Shown: positions 8,652 through 17,576, counted from the stretch's first letter. The stretch is DNA of 34,197 nucleotides from Candidatus Krumholzibacteriota bacterium (GCA_024275485.1 JAJRZA010000082.1:1-34197), one strand, 5' to 3'. Translations and numbers: made by a program. The notes: generated from the sequence alone by a model not told the origin.

Positions 8652-9803
8652 ATGTTGAAATTCCACGATTCAGGCCTCTTTGTTTTTGAGACATCCCGGG
8701 AACCCGTCGGGTTGGCCTGGACTTCCAGGGGCGTCAACCGGTTGATTCTGGGTTTGCAGGCCGAAACCACCGCCCAGGAGCTTGCCAGGGCCTGCCCGAA
8801 CGCCCAAAGAACCAGGGGTGTCCGGGGCGGCGACCTGGCACTGTTGGTCAAACGAATCAAGGCCGTCATGGGTGGCCATGTTGATAATTTTGACGATGTC
8901 CCTGTGGATTTTTCCGGCTTGGGCGGGTTTTCCCGGGCCGTTTTGAAACGCCTGCGCAAGGTGCGCGCCCCGGAAGTGGTCACTTACGGCGAATTGGCCG
9001 CCCTTTGCGGCAAACCGAAAGCCGCCCGGGCGGTGGGCCGCATCATGGGCGCCAACCCGGTTCCCTTGATTGTTCCCTGCCACCGTTGCCTGGGCAAGGA
9101 CGGCTCCATGACAGGCTTCTCCACCGAAGGCGGCATCGACCTGAAAGCCCGTATGCTTTTCCGGGAGGGCTACGTGGCCAACAAGGAACACGCCATCGGC
9201 ATCAAGCACCTGCGCCGGGTCGATCCGGTTATGCGCGAGATCATCAATATTGTCGGGCCCTACCGCGCCCTGCCGGACAAGCCCCGCCCCGCCTGGGATT
9301 CTCTGGTGACCGCCATCGTGCACCAGCAACTCTCGCTCAAAGCCGGTCAAACCATTGCCGGAAGGGTTCAGGATCTTTCTCCCGGATCCGGATTTCCCAC
9401 TCCCGGCCAAGTCCGGGGCATGGCTCACCAGGATTTGCGGGCAGCCGGGTTGTCCAACCAAAAGGTCAGTTACATCCAGGACCTGGCGGTCAAAGTCGAC
9501 GAGGGTTCCCTGAAACTGAACAGCCTGCGCCGTATGGATGACGAAAGGGTGATCGAAGAACTTACCAAGGTGCGCGGTATCGGACCCTGGTCGGCCCAGA
9601 TGCATCTGATTTTCCATCTGGGACGGTTGGATGTTTTGCCCACAGGCGACCTGGGAATCCAAATTGCCGCGGCCCGCTTCTATGGTTCGAAGGAGAAGGT
9701 CACCGGTGCGCGACTGGAAAAGATTGGGGCCAAATGGGCGCCCTATCGTTCCATGGGGTCCTGGTATTTATGGCAGGGGTTGGACAGTGGAGGGCTTGGG
9801 TAA
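8652..9803 (+). CDS. Fused O6-alkylguanine-DNA alkyltransferase and AlkA-type DNA glycosylase
   Basis: A two-domain alkylation-repair protein of 383 residues. Residues 1-170 are an Ogt/MGMT-type alkyltransferase with the acceptor Cys143 in VPCHR, the upstream helix-turn-helix (TYGELAALCGKPKAARAVG) and the asparagine hinge (GANPVPLI). Residues 185-380 are a helix-hairpin-helix glycosylase of the 3-methyladenine DNA glycosylase II family, with hairpin VRGIGPWSA (307-315) and the catalytic-position Asp333 in LPTGDLGIQ. The first domain directly removes O6-alkyl groups from guanine by self-alkylation; the second excises N-alkylated bases. The linker is only about 15 residues. Both active sites look intact, so one polypeptide should handle both main classes of alkyl damage. 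No Ada-type regulatory domain is present. It is divergent from the GNAT gene and convergent with cheB. Confidence 0.9.
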   Translation: MLKFHDSGLFVFETSREPVGLAWTSRGVNRLILGLQAETTAQELARACPNAQRTRGVRGGDLALLVKRIKAVMGGHVDNFDDVPVDFSGLGGFSRAVLKRLRKVRAPEVVTYGELAALCGKPKAARAVGRIMGANPVPLIVPCHRCLGKDGSMTGFSTEGGIDLKARMLFREGYVANKEHAIGIKHLRRVDPVMREIINIVGPYRALPDKPRPAWDSLVTAIVHQQLSLKAGQTIAGRVQDLSPGSGFPTPGQVRGMAHQDLRAAGLSNQKVSYIQDLAVKVDEGSLKLNSLRRMDDERVIEELTKVRGIGPWSAQMHLIFHLGRLDVLPTGDLGIQIAAARFYGSKEKVTGARLEKIGAKWAPYRSMGSWYLWQGLDSGGLG

Positions 9804-9816
9804 TCTTGCCCGGGTC

Positions 9817-10875
9817 TTACACTTTCACGGCCGCCACTGCTTTGCAGATCTTTTCGGGGATACGATTCAACGGCACCACTTCATCAGTGGCGCCAATCTC
9901 AAAAGCTTCCCTGGGCATCCCGTAAACCACACAGGATTCTTCATCCTGGGCAATGTTGTATGCACCGGCATCGTGCATTTTTTTCATTCCGGCTGCACCA
10001 TCGCGACCCATACCGGTCAAGATGACGCCAATGGCCTTGTCCCCTGCGGCTTCCGCCACTGTGCTGAACAAGACATCCACTGATGGCTTGTGGCGGCTGA
10101 CTCTGGGTCCGCTGCGAAATTCAACCTTGTAGCGGGTTCCCACACGGTGCAGGACAAGATGTTGACCTCCGCGCGCAATCAGGGCCAGACCAGGCTCCAG
10201 ATATTCCCCACTCTTGGCTTCGCGAACTGTCATGGCCGACAGTTTATCGAGCCGCACGGCCATCTGGCCCGTAAAGCCCTCGGGCATGTGTTGCACCACC
10301 AGGGTGCCGGGAGTATCAGCCGGCAGGCGCTCAAAAATTCTCGCCAGGGCCTCGGTCCCACCCGTGCTCGCACCGATGGCCAAAACCTGATCGTCGGACA
10401 CCCGGTTCGAGGATGTCAGAGGCTGTGCCCCCGCAGTCCTTGCAGCCACCTTCTGGGCCCCGATAGCCTTGCGACTGACTTTTGCCGCCGCAGCCGCCCG
10501 CACCTTGCGAACCACTTCCAGCATGAGGTCGTTGACCATGCCCGGCCCCATGTTCTTTTCCACTACCTCGACGGCACCGCATTCAAGAGCTTCCAGGGCC
10601 TTGGCGCCGCCCTCCTTGGTCAGGGTCGAAACCACAACCACCGGCAGGGGAAAATGCTTCATGAGTTTGCGCAGAAAGGTCAGGCCGTCCATGCGCGGCA
10701 TTTCTATGTCGAGGGTGACAACATCAGGGGGATCATTGACGATCATGTCCCGGGCAACGAACGGATCCGGTGCCACACCCACCACTTCAATGCCCCTGGC
10801 CCTGGACAGGCCTTTCTCAAAGACCCGCTGCACCGTGGGTGAATCGTCCACAATCAATACCCGGATATTCTTCAC
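9817..10875 (-). CDS. cheB: Chemotaxis protein-glutamate methylesterase CheB
   Basis: This enzyme demethylates (and can deamidate) chemoreceptor glutamates during adaptation. The N-terminal receiver domain has the acidic pair D10-D11 and phosphoacceptor Asp56. The C-terminal methylesterase domain carries the Ser-His-Asp triad at S170 (GASTGG), H196 (QHMPEGF) and D292 (GMGRDG). Length (352 residues) is normal. The start is GTG at 10875, one base after the stop of cheX, in a tightly packed operon. It is the last gene of the chemotaxis operon and is convergent with the repair-fusion gene, 13 bases away. Confidence 0.96.
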   Translation of the reverse strand: MKNIRVLIVDDSPTVQRVFEKGLSRARGIEVVGVAPDPFVARDMIVNDPPDVVTLDIEMPRMDGLTFLRKLMKHFPLPVVVVSTLTKEGGAKALEALECGAVEVVEKNMGPGMVNDLMLEVVRKVRAAAAAKVSRKAIGAQKVAARTAGAQPLTSSNRVSDDQVLAIGASTGGTEALARIFERLPADTPGTLVVQHMPEGFTGQMAVRLDKLSAMTVREAKSGEYLEPGLALIARGGQHLVLHRVGTRYKVEFRSGPRVSRHKPSVDVLFSTVAEAAGDKAIGVILTGMGRDGAAGMKKMHDAGAYNIAQDEESCVVYGMPREAFEIGATDEVVPLNRIPEKICKAVAAVKV

Positions 10876-10876
10876 G

Positions 10877-11338
10877 TCAATTCTCCAGTTTCAAGCCCAG
10901 AAAGATCGGATTGTCATCCAGCAGCAAGCCTGCATAATCCTCTGAAGTCATCATCTCGGTGTACTTGGCGTCGTCAACGTAAGTGGTTACGGGAGAGTTC
11001 AGACTGAAGTTGGCATCGGTCCCGGCCATGGCCATGATCACGTGGCCACAAACAACATTGAGCATTTCACCAAGAGCATCGTTCATCATGGCTTCGGACT
11101 CGATCTCTTCCGGTTCCAGCCCGAGAATATTTGCGGCGATTTCTGCGGTGATCTCCGTGGGAACCGCAACCTCCAGTACGCCCACCAAGTCGCCGGTGAA
11201 GCTCATGCTTGCCAGGGTGAACAAGGTTCCGGGAGAGTCCACCTCTTCCTTGGGTACGGTTTCGCCGAACATGAATGTCAGTTGTTCAACCACTTGCGTG
11301 AACGTTGAACAAAGCTGGTCCTGAATATTACTTTGCAT
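10877..11338 (-). CDS. CheX-like chemotaxis phosphatase
   Basis: A 153-residue protein of the CheX/CheC family. The family signature E-x2-N is present as E91 and N94 in GEMLNVVCGHV; in known CheX proteins these two residues enter the CheY active site and speed removal of the phosphoryl group. One motif is present rather than the two seen in CheC, which supports CheX. The gene follows the CheY-like regulator with an 11-base overlap, so the phosphatase and its likely substrate are translated together. CheZ is absent from the operon, which fits CheX providing the phosphatase activity. Confidence 0.85.
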   Translation of the reverse strand: MQSNIQDQLCSTFTQVVEQLTFMFGETVPKEEVDSPGTLFTLASMSFTGDLVGVLEVAVPTEITAEIAANILGLEPEEIESEAMMNDALGEMLNVVCGHVIMAMAGTDANFSLNSPVTTYVDDAKYTEMMTSEDYAGLLLDDNPIFLGLKLEN

Positions 11339-11720
11339 CGTTGGTCACTCCCATCACCTGGTCCACGACTTCGCGGATCCGTTCCGGTGTGAATGGTTTT
11401 TGAATGTAGGCGCACACGCCTTTTTCCTTCAGGCGCGCCACGCGTGGTGCGCTACCGGCCGAGGAGACGACCACCACCGGTATGGTATCGATCATTCCCT
11501 TATCGTGCATGGCGTTCACGAACTCTTCTCCATCCATCACCGGCATGCTGATGTCGCAGAAGATCAGGTCGATCCACTGGTTTTCCAGGATCTCCATGGC
11601 CTCCTGGCCATGCCCTGCCTCATAAAGTTCGTTGATGTCAACACCGGCCAGGTTCAATGCCTTGCTGATCACTGCCCGGACCGTCGCCGAGTCGTCAACG
11701 AGTAGGATGTTTAACGCCAT
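11328..11720 (-). CDS. Single-domain response regulator, CheY-like
   Basis: A 130-residue receiver protein with no output domain. It has the acidic pair D9-D10, phosphoacceptor Asp56 (FCDISMPVMDG), the Ser at the end of strand 4 (VVSS) and conserved Lys108 (QKPF). It is the probable CheY that receives phosphate from CheA and acts on the flagellar motor or another output. ATG at 11720 is preferred over GTG at 11729 because GGAAGG lies eight bases before it. The gene overlaps the HDOD gene upstream and the cheX gene downstream. Confidence 0.9.
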   Translation of the reverse strand: MALNILLVDDSATVRAVISKALNLAGVDINELYEAGHGQEAMEILENQWIDLIFCDISMPVMDGEEFVNAMHDKGMIDTIPVVVVSSAGSAPRVARLKEKGVCAYIQKPFTPERIREVVDQVMGVTNDAK

Positions 11721-12585
11721 TGGGGTCACCTTCCATACTGGGATTGAACATGTCTTTCAGATCATCCATACCCATCATTACCTTGAGAATCACGTCTTCC
11801 GCCACGCCGGAACCGACGCCGAGACGTAGACTTGCTTTTTCATCCAACCTGTATTGCAGGCCGTCGCTACCCATACCCCACCCCACGTTGATGCACAGGA
11901 CATCAGCCAGGTGGATCAAATCCACCAACTGCTGATGCTCAGGGGAGGCCTTGCTCGGACAATGGTGACAGCATGCGGCTTCCACCACATCCGCTGGCAG
12001 ATTCCAGGCCTTCAAGAGCTCGCCCGCCACTTCGGCGTGATCGATGCCCATGACCATTTTCTCGGCATCGTTGAAGCTCAAACCGTCGGTGCGCATGATC
12101 TCCTTGATGGGCTCATCATCGATTTCCACGAAGGTGCCCATAACCACTTTGCCCATATCGTGCAACAGGCCCGCTGTAAAGGCCGCCTCCATATCCTCCA
12201 GACCCAGGGTCAGCGCCATTTGTTCGGCACAAATTGCCACCGAGATGGAGTGATTCCACAAGCCTTCCGCATCGGTGTCGTAGCCACGAATGGGCTTGCG
12301 AACCAGCGGGGCCACGGACATGCACAAAACCATCTGGAAAATTCGGTTGGTACCCAGACGCGTGATGGCTTCCTTGACCGTTTTGATGGTCTGCGACCAG
12401 CCGAAGTAGGCCGAGTTCGCCAGTTGTAGAATATTCGCCGTCAGGCCGGGATCCACTTGAATGACCTGGGCCAACTCCTCAAAACTGACATCCGGATTGT
12501 TCAGGTATTTGCGCAGCTTGATGACCACCGACGGCAACGATGGAACAGTCTTTATGGCTGCCAGGATTGTTTGTTTCTCCGTCAT
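11695..12585 (-). CDS. HDOD-domain protein
   Basis: A 296-residue protein whose first 210 or so residues form an HDOD domain, with the early motif LPSLP-like TVPSLPSVV, the helix LQLANSAYFG and an HD pair H142-D143 in GLLHDMGK. HDOD proteins are HD-superfamily relatives often found in signalling and chemotaxis operons; most are thought to act by protein contact. Here the HD dyad is retained, so hydrolase activity cannot be excluded. The C-terminal 80 residues continue the helical HD-like fold. The ATG overlaps the cheD stop codon (ATGA), which puts it firmly inside the chemotaxis operon, but its role there is unknown. Confidence 0.88.
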   Translation of the reverse strand: MTEKQTILAAIKTVPSLPSVVIKLRKYLNNPDVSFEELAQVIQVDPGLTANILQLANSAYFGWSQTIKTVKEAITRLGTNRIFQMVLCMSVAPLVRKPIRGYDTDAEGLWNHSISVAICAEQMALTLGLEDMEAAFTAGLLHDMGKVVMGTFVEIDDEPIKEIMRTDGLSFNDAEKMVMGIDHAEVAGELLKAWNLPADVVEAACCHHCPSKASPEHQQLVDLIHLADVLCINVGWGMGSDGLQYRLDEKASLRLGVGSGVAEDVILKVMMGMDDLKDMFNPSMEGDPNGVKHPTR

Positions 12586-13106
12586 AGCTCAACCTCCTTT
12601 CCTTCGGATTTGACTGTCGTGCGACCGTCTTTCAAGTAGAGGTAGAGTGTGCGCGCCTTGGACCCGCCCACATCCTCTTTTTCGATCAGAATGTTGTTTT
12701 TCCAGAGGAATTTCCGCAAAATCGTGTAGTTTCTCTGTCCGATCCGGAAAGTTTCTTCCTTGCCCAGGGGTGAACCGGCTCCCGCCACCTTTGCGATGAT
12801 ATTCTGGCGTTGAACACCCAGGGCGTAAAGTTTTCCCAACATGTCGGCAACACCCGTGTCCACGAACATGTAGGGCTTCAGCTTGGCTTTTTCCTTGTCT
12901 ATTTTGGACAAGGGGAGCATGCAGTGGATCATGCCCCCGATACCGGCAATAGGATCATAGAGAGTCAGGCCAACGCATGATCCCAACGAGTAGGTAACAA
13001 TCACGTCATCAGGTTTGGTGGCGATCTTCATATCGCTGATATCAACCGTGATGTTGCTTTTGACGCCCAACAATCTGTTTGGCCTTGTAAGTAGTTGTGT
13101 CAACAA
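12582..13106 (-). CDS. cheD: Chemoreceptor glutamine deamidase CheD
   Basis: CheD converts specific receptor glutamines to glutamates and interacts with CheC/CheX-type phosphatases in other bacteria. The catalytic Cys44 (LGSCVGLTLYDP), His61 (MIHCMLP) and Thr84 (FVDTGVADM) are all present. The length (174 residues) is typical. The likely start is TTG at 13106, overlapping the cheR stop, with GGAG a few bases upstream. An internal ATG at residue 26 would still leave the catalytic core intact, so the N-terminus is uncertain. Confidence 0.93.
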   Translation of the reverse strand: MLTQLLTRPNRLLGVKSNITVDISDMKIATKPDDVIVTYSLGSCVGLTLYDPIAGIGGMIHCMLPLSKIDKEKAKLKPYMFVDTGVADMLGKLYALGVQRQNIIAKVAGAGSPLGKEETFRIGQRNYTILRKFLWKNNILIEKEDVGGSKARTLYLYLKDGRTTVKSEGKEVEL

Positions 13107-13987
13107 TCCACTCCATCATTTAGCCGCTGGTAAACAGACGGCTTGATTGTTCGAAACTGGTTCTCCAGCCCGATCAGGGTTTCGGCATGCCCAACCATCA
13201 ACAATCCCCCTGGTCTCAGAAGCCGGGCAAATTCACGGACCATTTTCGTGCGCAGGTCCCGGTCGAAATAGATCATGGCATTGCGACAAAATATCCCGTC
13301 AAAGATCCCCTTGATGGGATAGGGAAAAACAGTGAAATTCAACCGGTGAAACATCATCATGCGTTTCAATTGTTCTGAAACGGCATAAAGTTTCAGGCCC
13401 TGGCCTTGCTGGATCTTGAAATATTTCGATTTCAGGAGGTCCGGTATATTGTCCAATCGGCCTTCTTCATAAACACCCGCCTTGGCGTGAGCCAAAACCC
13501 GGGTGCTGATATCGGTGGCCAGAATTTTCAGGTCCAGCCGGTGCTCCTGCACCAGCTTGTCCACGGTCATGGCGATGGAATAGGGCTCTTCCCCGGTGGA
13601 GCAGGCCGCCGACCAGATGCGAACTTGTTTCGTCCCCTGGGTCGCCCATTGCTCAACCGTCGACTCCAGCAGTTCGAAATGATCCGACTCGCGGAAGAAT
13701 TTGGTAATATTGGTCGAAATGACATCGATCAACCGAACCATCTCCTCGCCGGTCTTGTCCTCATTCAAAAACTGCAGGTATTTGTGGTACGAATCCATGT
13801 TCAGCGCCCGCAGGCGTTGTGTAACCCTGGACTCCACCAAAGCCCTTTTGCCGTCGTCCAGGACAATCCCCGATTTCTCGTAGAGGAGACTTTGAAAGAT
13901 GGCCAAGTCGGACGAAGTCATGCCGGTGTTCACTCCGGACACTGCACCCTCCCTTGACGAGTCTTTCTGCCCAAACTTCAGCTTCAT
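13100..13987 (-). CDS. cheR: Chemotaxis protein methyltransferase CheR
   Basis: CheR methylates receptor glutamates using SAM. The N-terminal helical domain (about 25-85) contains the RxxR-like ESRVTQRLRAL stretch. The methyltransferase core has NITKFFRE, the SAM-binding WSAACSTGEEPYS and the FCRNAMIYFD strand. The length (295 residues) is normal. It lies 15 bases downstream of cheW and overlaps cheD by seven bases. With CheB and CheD it supplies a full adaptation module, although no receptor gene is present in the window. Confidence 0.96.
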   Translation of the reverse strand: MKLKFGQKDSSREGAVSGVNTGMTSSDLAIFQSLLYEKSGIVLDDGKRALVESRVTQRLRALNMDSYHKYLQFLNEDKTGEEMVRLIDVISTNITKFFRESDHFELLESTVEQWATQGTKQVRIWSAACSTGEEPYSIAMTVDKLVQEHRLDLKILATDISTRVLAHAKAGVYEEGRLDNIPDLLKSKYFKIQQGQGLKLYAVSEQLKRMMMFHRLNFTVFPYPIKGIFDGIFCRNAMIYFDRDLRTKMVREFARLLRPGGLLMVGHAETLIGLENQFRTIKPSVYQRLNDGVDC

Positions 13988-14002
13988 ACCACTCCTCGGC
14001 TT

Positions 14003-14503
14003 CTATTGAGCCGAATTCACGATGGCGGCCATCTCTTCGGCATCCAAAACACGGTCAATGTCCAGCAGTATGACCACTTTGTCGACCAGCTTGCCCATGC
14101 CGGTGATGAAATTCGTTTCTTCCATGCCCCCGCCAAAACTCGGTGGCGGCTCAATGCTGTCGGCAGCAATGCTGAGCACTTCGGAGACTTCATCAACAAT
14201 GATGCCCATGGTCAACGAATCGTCCTGGTACTTTACCTGAACCACGATGATGCAGGTCTTTTCCGTATCCTCAACCGCCGTCATTTTGAATTTGTCCCTC
14301 AGGCTGATGATCGGAATCACCCGGCCACGCAAATTGATGACTCCACGCACGAAGTGGGGAGTTCGCGGAACACGCGTGATGTCCATCATGCCATTGATCT
14401 CCTGAACTTTCAGGATCTCAAGGCCGTACTCCTCGCTGCCCAGAACGAAGCTCAGGTATTTGCCCTCTTGGGCAATACTTGCAACTGCAGGTTCTGTCGC
14501 CAT
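14003..14503 (-). CDS. cheW: Chemotaxis coupling protein CheW
   Basis: This adaptor links chemoreceptors to the kinase CheA. The 166-residue protein is a single CheW domain, with typical segments such as EYGLEILKVQEI, the conserved FVRGVINLRGRVIPII and TGMGKLVDKVVILLDI near the end. The start ATG has a good ribosome binding site (GGAGG). It lies 91 bases after cheA, a gap that contains several small inverted repeats, and precedes cheR by 15 bases. Confidence 0.96.
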   Translation of the reverse strand: MATEPAVASIAQEGKYLSFVLGSEEYGLEILKVQEINGMMDITRVPRTPHFVRGVINLRGRVIPIISLRDKFKMTAVEDTEKTCIIVVQVKYQDDSLTMGIIVDEVSEVLSIAADSIEPPPSFGGGMEETNFITGMGKLVDKVVILLDIDRVLDAEEMAAIVNSAQ

Positions 14504-14520
14504 TTCCTACCTCCGGCTTT

Positions 14521-14569
14521 CGGGTTTTAACCCGGTTTCAAGGAATGGCCGGAATGGCCGCCCTTCCTT
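14521..14569 (-). repeat. Inverted and direct repeats in the cheA-cheW gap
   Basis: The gap between cheA and cheW holds a near-palindrome at 14521-14534 (CGGGTT-TT-AACCCG), directly upstream of the cheW ribosome binding site. Next to it is a second inverted repeat, AAGGAA/TTCCTT (14540-14545/14564-14569), that encloses a tandem GGAATGGCC duplication (14542-14559). In mRNA these could form two stem-loops that tune expression of cheW and downstream genes relative to cheA. There is no T-run, so it is not a clear terminator. Confidence 0.5.
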
Positions 14570-14594
14570 GGCAATAGGCCCTTGGGGCCCTCTA

Positions 14595-17576
14595 TCAGAC
14601 GCCGGTTTCCACCGGTTCTTGGTCTTCGATCTTTGTTTCCACAACGGCGGTTTCCGGGTCCGGATCTTCGGTCACCGGCACGTGTTCCGCCTCACTGATT
14701 CCCTGGGTCACCGACTTGTCGAGGGATGCCGCCGGCACCTCTTCCTGAACCTGGTTCACAATCGTCGTATCGTTGTTGTGCGCCACCCTGACCAATCCGG
14801 CAATATCCAGAATCAGAGCCACGTTGCCGTCGCTCATGATGGCACCGCCGGCCACTCCATCCGTCCCCTGGACTGTTTCACCCAGGCTCTTGATGACGAT
14901 GCTCTGCTGGCCCAGCAAATGATCGGCCAGGAGGCCGATTTTGCGTCCTTCTTCTTCCACCACCACGATCACGGCCTCTTGGGGATTGGTCTTGGCGCCG
15001 ACAACATCGAACAGGTTGCCCAACCTGAACAGGGGCAATTGGCTGCCTTCGAAAGCCAGCATCTCTCCCTTGTCGAATACGAGGGTGATATCGTCAGGAC
15101 GGGGACGGATCAAGCGAACCACGGCAAGCGTCGGGATGATGTAATGCTCCTGGCCCACCATGATCACCATACCCTCGATGATGGCCAGGGTCAGCGGCAG
15201 CTTGATGCTGAAAATTGTGCCCTTGCCCACCTCCGAGGTAATATCCACCGTTCCACGCAGTTCTTCGATATTCCTGCGCACAACATCCATGCCCACGCCT
15301 CGGCCCGAGACCTCGGTCACCTGTTGGGCAGTGGAGAATCCCGCTTCGAAAATCATGTTGAAAATTTCCCGGTCGCTCAATTGTTCGCCTTCGCGTATCA
15401 GGCCACGGCTGAGGGCTTTATCCAGGATGGCCACCTTGTCCAGCCCACGCCCGTCATCTTCGATTTCAATGCAGATGTTGCCGCCTTTATGGAAGGCGCG
15501 CAGCTCAACGCGACCGCGCTGCGGTTTGCCGGCCTTCAAGCGGTCATCCGCATTCGGTTCGATTCCATGATCCACCGAATTTCGCACCATGTGCACCAGG
15601 GGATCACCGATCTTGTCCACCACATTTTTATCCAGTTCGGTGTCCTCGCCACTCATGAAGAAATCCACCAAACGATTCTGTTTCTTGCCCAGATCCCTCA
15701 CCAGTCGAGCCATTTTCTGGAAAACAGGCCTGACTGGAACCATGCGCAGGCTCATGCCGATTTCCTGAAGTTCACGGCAGATCTTGTCGAGATGATCCAG
15801 ATCCTTGGACAGCTTGACCGACATGCCCGATTCTTTCAGTTCCTTGCTCTGACTGACCATGGACTCGGCGATCACCAGCTCGCCAATGGTTTCCACCAGG
15901 TGGTCCAGCCGTTCGGCGTCCACGCGCACGGCTTCCTTCATCTTCACAGGAGCTTTGGCTTTGGCCTCAGGAGAATTGTTTTCCGCTGAAGCTTGTGGTG
16001 CCGGTTCCTTGGCGGTAGGCGGTTCCACCTTGGCTGCGACTTTCGCCGTGGCCTTCTTTTTCATATTTCCCAAAGGAATAAATCCACTGGTTGGTTTGGG
16101 TGCGGCAGTTTTTTCGACTCCGTCTTCCCCAGGTTCGGAACTTGATACAGAATCGGGTTCCGGCACCGATGCGGGAGCTGCCTTCGGATTCTCTTTTTCG
16201 GTGGCGCCCAGCAGGCGTCCCATCAAATCAGCCAGGCTACTTGCTTCGGGAATGATTCCGCCCCCGCCCATTGCTTCGGCAACGTCACTGACCAGTCGCT
16301 TCATCATGTCCACTGATTCAAAAACCAGGTCCATGTTGTCTCCCACCAATTCCAAATCACCACGGCGGGCCATTTCCAGCAGGTTTTCGGCCTTGTGGGC
16401 CAAATCCTTCACATGGTTCAACTCGATGAACCCGGCAAGCCCCTTGATGGTGTGAAAACCCCGGAAAACGGCATTCAAGGCTTCGGTCTCCTTGGGGTCG
16501 GTTTCAATGGCCAACAGATGCACTTCCGATGCATCCAGATGTTCAACGGCTTCCTCCAGGAAATCCTGGAGCAGGTCGACATCACCTTCGAGAATATTCT
16601 GGCCGATATAATCAACGACTTGGTAAGTCACAACAGGGTCCTCCGTGGAAGCTGGCACCGGTTCAGCCGGTTGGCTCGAGGTTGAATCGGCATCAACAGG
16701 TGGCGGAGATTCCGGGCTTGTTTCAATATTTTCGGAGGTATCTTCTTCCGGGGTTTCAACATTCTCAGACAGCAATTCCAAAATTTCAGGCAGAGGCCGA
16801 GGAGCCGGGCCTTCAGCGGAGTAATGGCGGAAAAACTGGACAAACCAGTCATTCACCTCAAGAAGTCGATCCACGCAATCAGCCATGGGCGTGCGTTGCA
16901 TCATGTCTTCGGTGGCATGACAGATGTCTGCCACCTCAACCATGTCCAACAAGGCTGATTCACCCTTGAGGGTGTGGAAAAACCGCAACAACCAAGCCTG
17001 CTCATCTTCGGTGCCGCCGTTGTCCATACCCAGCAGCATCTCTTCCACATCCGTCAGAATATCTGTCTGGCGACCCAGGAATTCACCTACAATGGCGTCA
17101 TCAACCAGGCTCTGGGCATCAACAGGGTCCTGCGTTGATTCGGTGACATCGGCTGTGGATTCAGGGGTTGGGCTGGATACAGGATCTTCAGCCGTTGGGG
17201 CGGTAGCGGTTTCTTCGGTTGATTCAGTTTCATCCGGTGCCTTGGCAGGCGGCATTCCTTCAGTCAGTTCAACAGGGAAACCGGCCTCTTCGGCAGTGCA
17301 GTCCTCGCTGATGCAGGCTTGCAGGGCATCGCAGGTTTGAGCCAGAACATCCAGGCCCTGGAGCCAGTCCACTTCTCCGGACAGGGTTTGAACGGCCACC
17401 GAAATGGCTGCACGGCTGGCGCCGGCTTCATCTTCCTTTCCCATTTCGATCAGGACAGCAGCCAGATCACCGAATTTCTCCGGCAAATTTTCGAAAGCCT
17501 CCACCGCCTCCGGGTCGGTCAATACCAGGGTCTGGGAGATTTCGTCCACCAGTTTGAGTAAATCAACTGTATTCAT
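14595..17576 (-). CDS. cheA: Chemotaxis histidine kinase CheA with two Hpt domains
   Basis: The central kinase of the chemotaxis system, 993 residues, much longer than the ~650-residue classical CheA. Residues 1-90 are a helical region of no recognised family. Two phosphotransfer domains follow, with His201 (FFHTLKGES) and His375 (FHTIKGLA). They are separated by acidic Pro/Thr/Glu-rich linkers (about 105-155 and 270-315). A further linker (about 460-545) replaces a recognisable CheY-binding P2 domain. The dimerisation helices start near 550. The ATPase has its N box at 662-673 (HMVRNSVDHGIE), G1 at 706-713 (EDDGRGLD) and G2 at 758-766 (GRGVGMDVV). The CheW-like P5 domain spans about 795-935, and an acidic tail ends the protein. 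The ATG has AAGGA eight bases upstream. It is the first gene of the operon, behind a long leader with a sigma-54-type promoter. Confidence 0.95.
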   Translation of the reverse strand: MNTVDLLKLVDEISQTLVLTDPEAVEAFENLPEKFGDLAAVLIEMGKEDEAGASRAAISVAVQTLSGEVDWLQGLDVLAQTCDALQACISEDCTAEEAGFPVELTEGMPPAKAPDETESTEETATAPTAEDPVSSPTPESTADVTESTQDPVDAQSLVDDAIVGEFLGRQTDILTDVEEMLLGMDNGGTEDEQAWLLRFFHTLKGESALLDMVEVADICHATEDMMQRTPMADCVDRLLEVNDWFVQFFRHYSAEGPAPRPLPEILELLSENVETPEEDTSENIETSPESPPPVDADSTSSQPAEPVPASTEDPVVTYQVVDYIGQNILEGDVDLLQDFLEEAVEHLDASEVHLLAIETDPKETEALNAVFRGFHTIKGLAGFIELNHVKDLAHKAENLLEMARRGDLELVGDNMDLVFESVDMMKRLVSDVAEAMGGGGIIPEASSLADLMGRLLGATEKENPKAAPASVPEPDSVSSSEPGEDGVEKTAAPKPTSGFIPLGNMKKKATAKVAAKVEPPTAKEPAPQASAENNSPEAKAKAPVKMKEAVRVDAERLDHLVETIGELVIAESMVSQSKELKESGMSVKLSKDLDHLDKICRELQEIGMSLRMVPVRPVFQKMARLVRDLGKKQNRLVDFFMSGEDTELDKNVVDKIGDPLVHMVRNSVDHGIEPNADDRLKAGKPQRGRVELRAFHKGGNICIEIEDDGRGLDKVAILDKALSRGLIREGEQLSDREIFNMIFEAGFSTAQQVTEVSGRGVGMDVVRRNIEELRGTVDITSEVGKGTIFSIKLPLTLAIIEGMVIMVGQEHYIIPTLAVVRLIRPRPDDITLVFDKGEMLAFEGSQLPLFRLGNLFDVVGAKTNPQEAVIVVVEEEGRKIGLLADHLLGQQSIVIKSLGETVQGTDGVAGGAIMSDGNVALILDIAGLVRVAHNNDTTIVNQVQEEVPAASLDKSVTQGISEAEHVPVTEDPDPETAVVETKIEDQEPVETGV

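Noticed and set aside
14460-15989. Long plus-strand open frame of about 509 codons
   Set aside because: Antisense to cheA, whose motifs are unambiguous; the product is His-rich and unlike any family.
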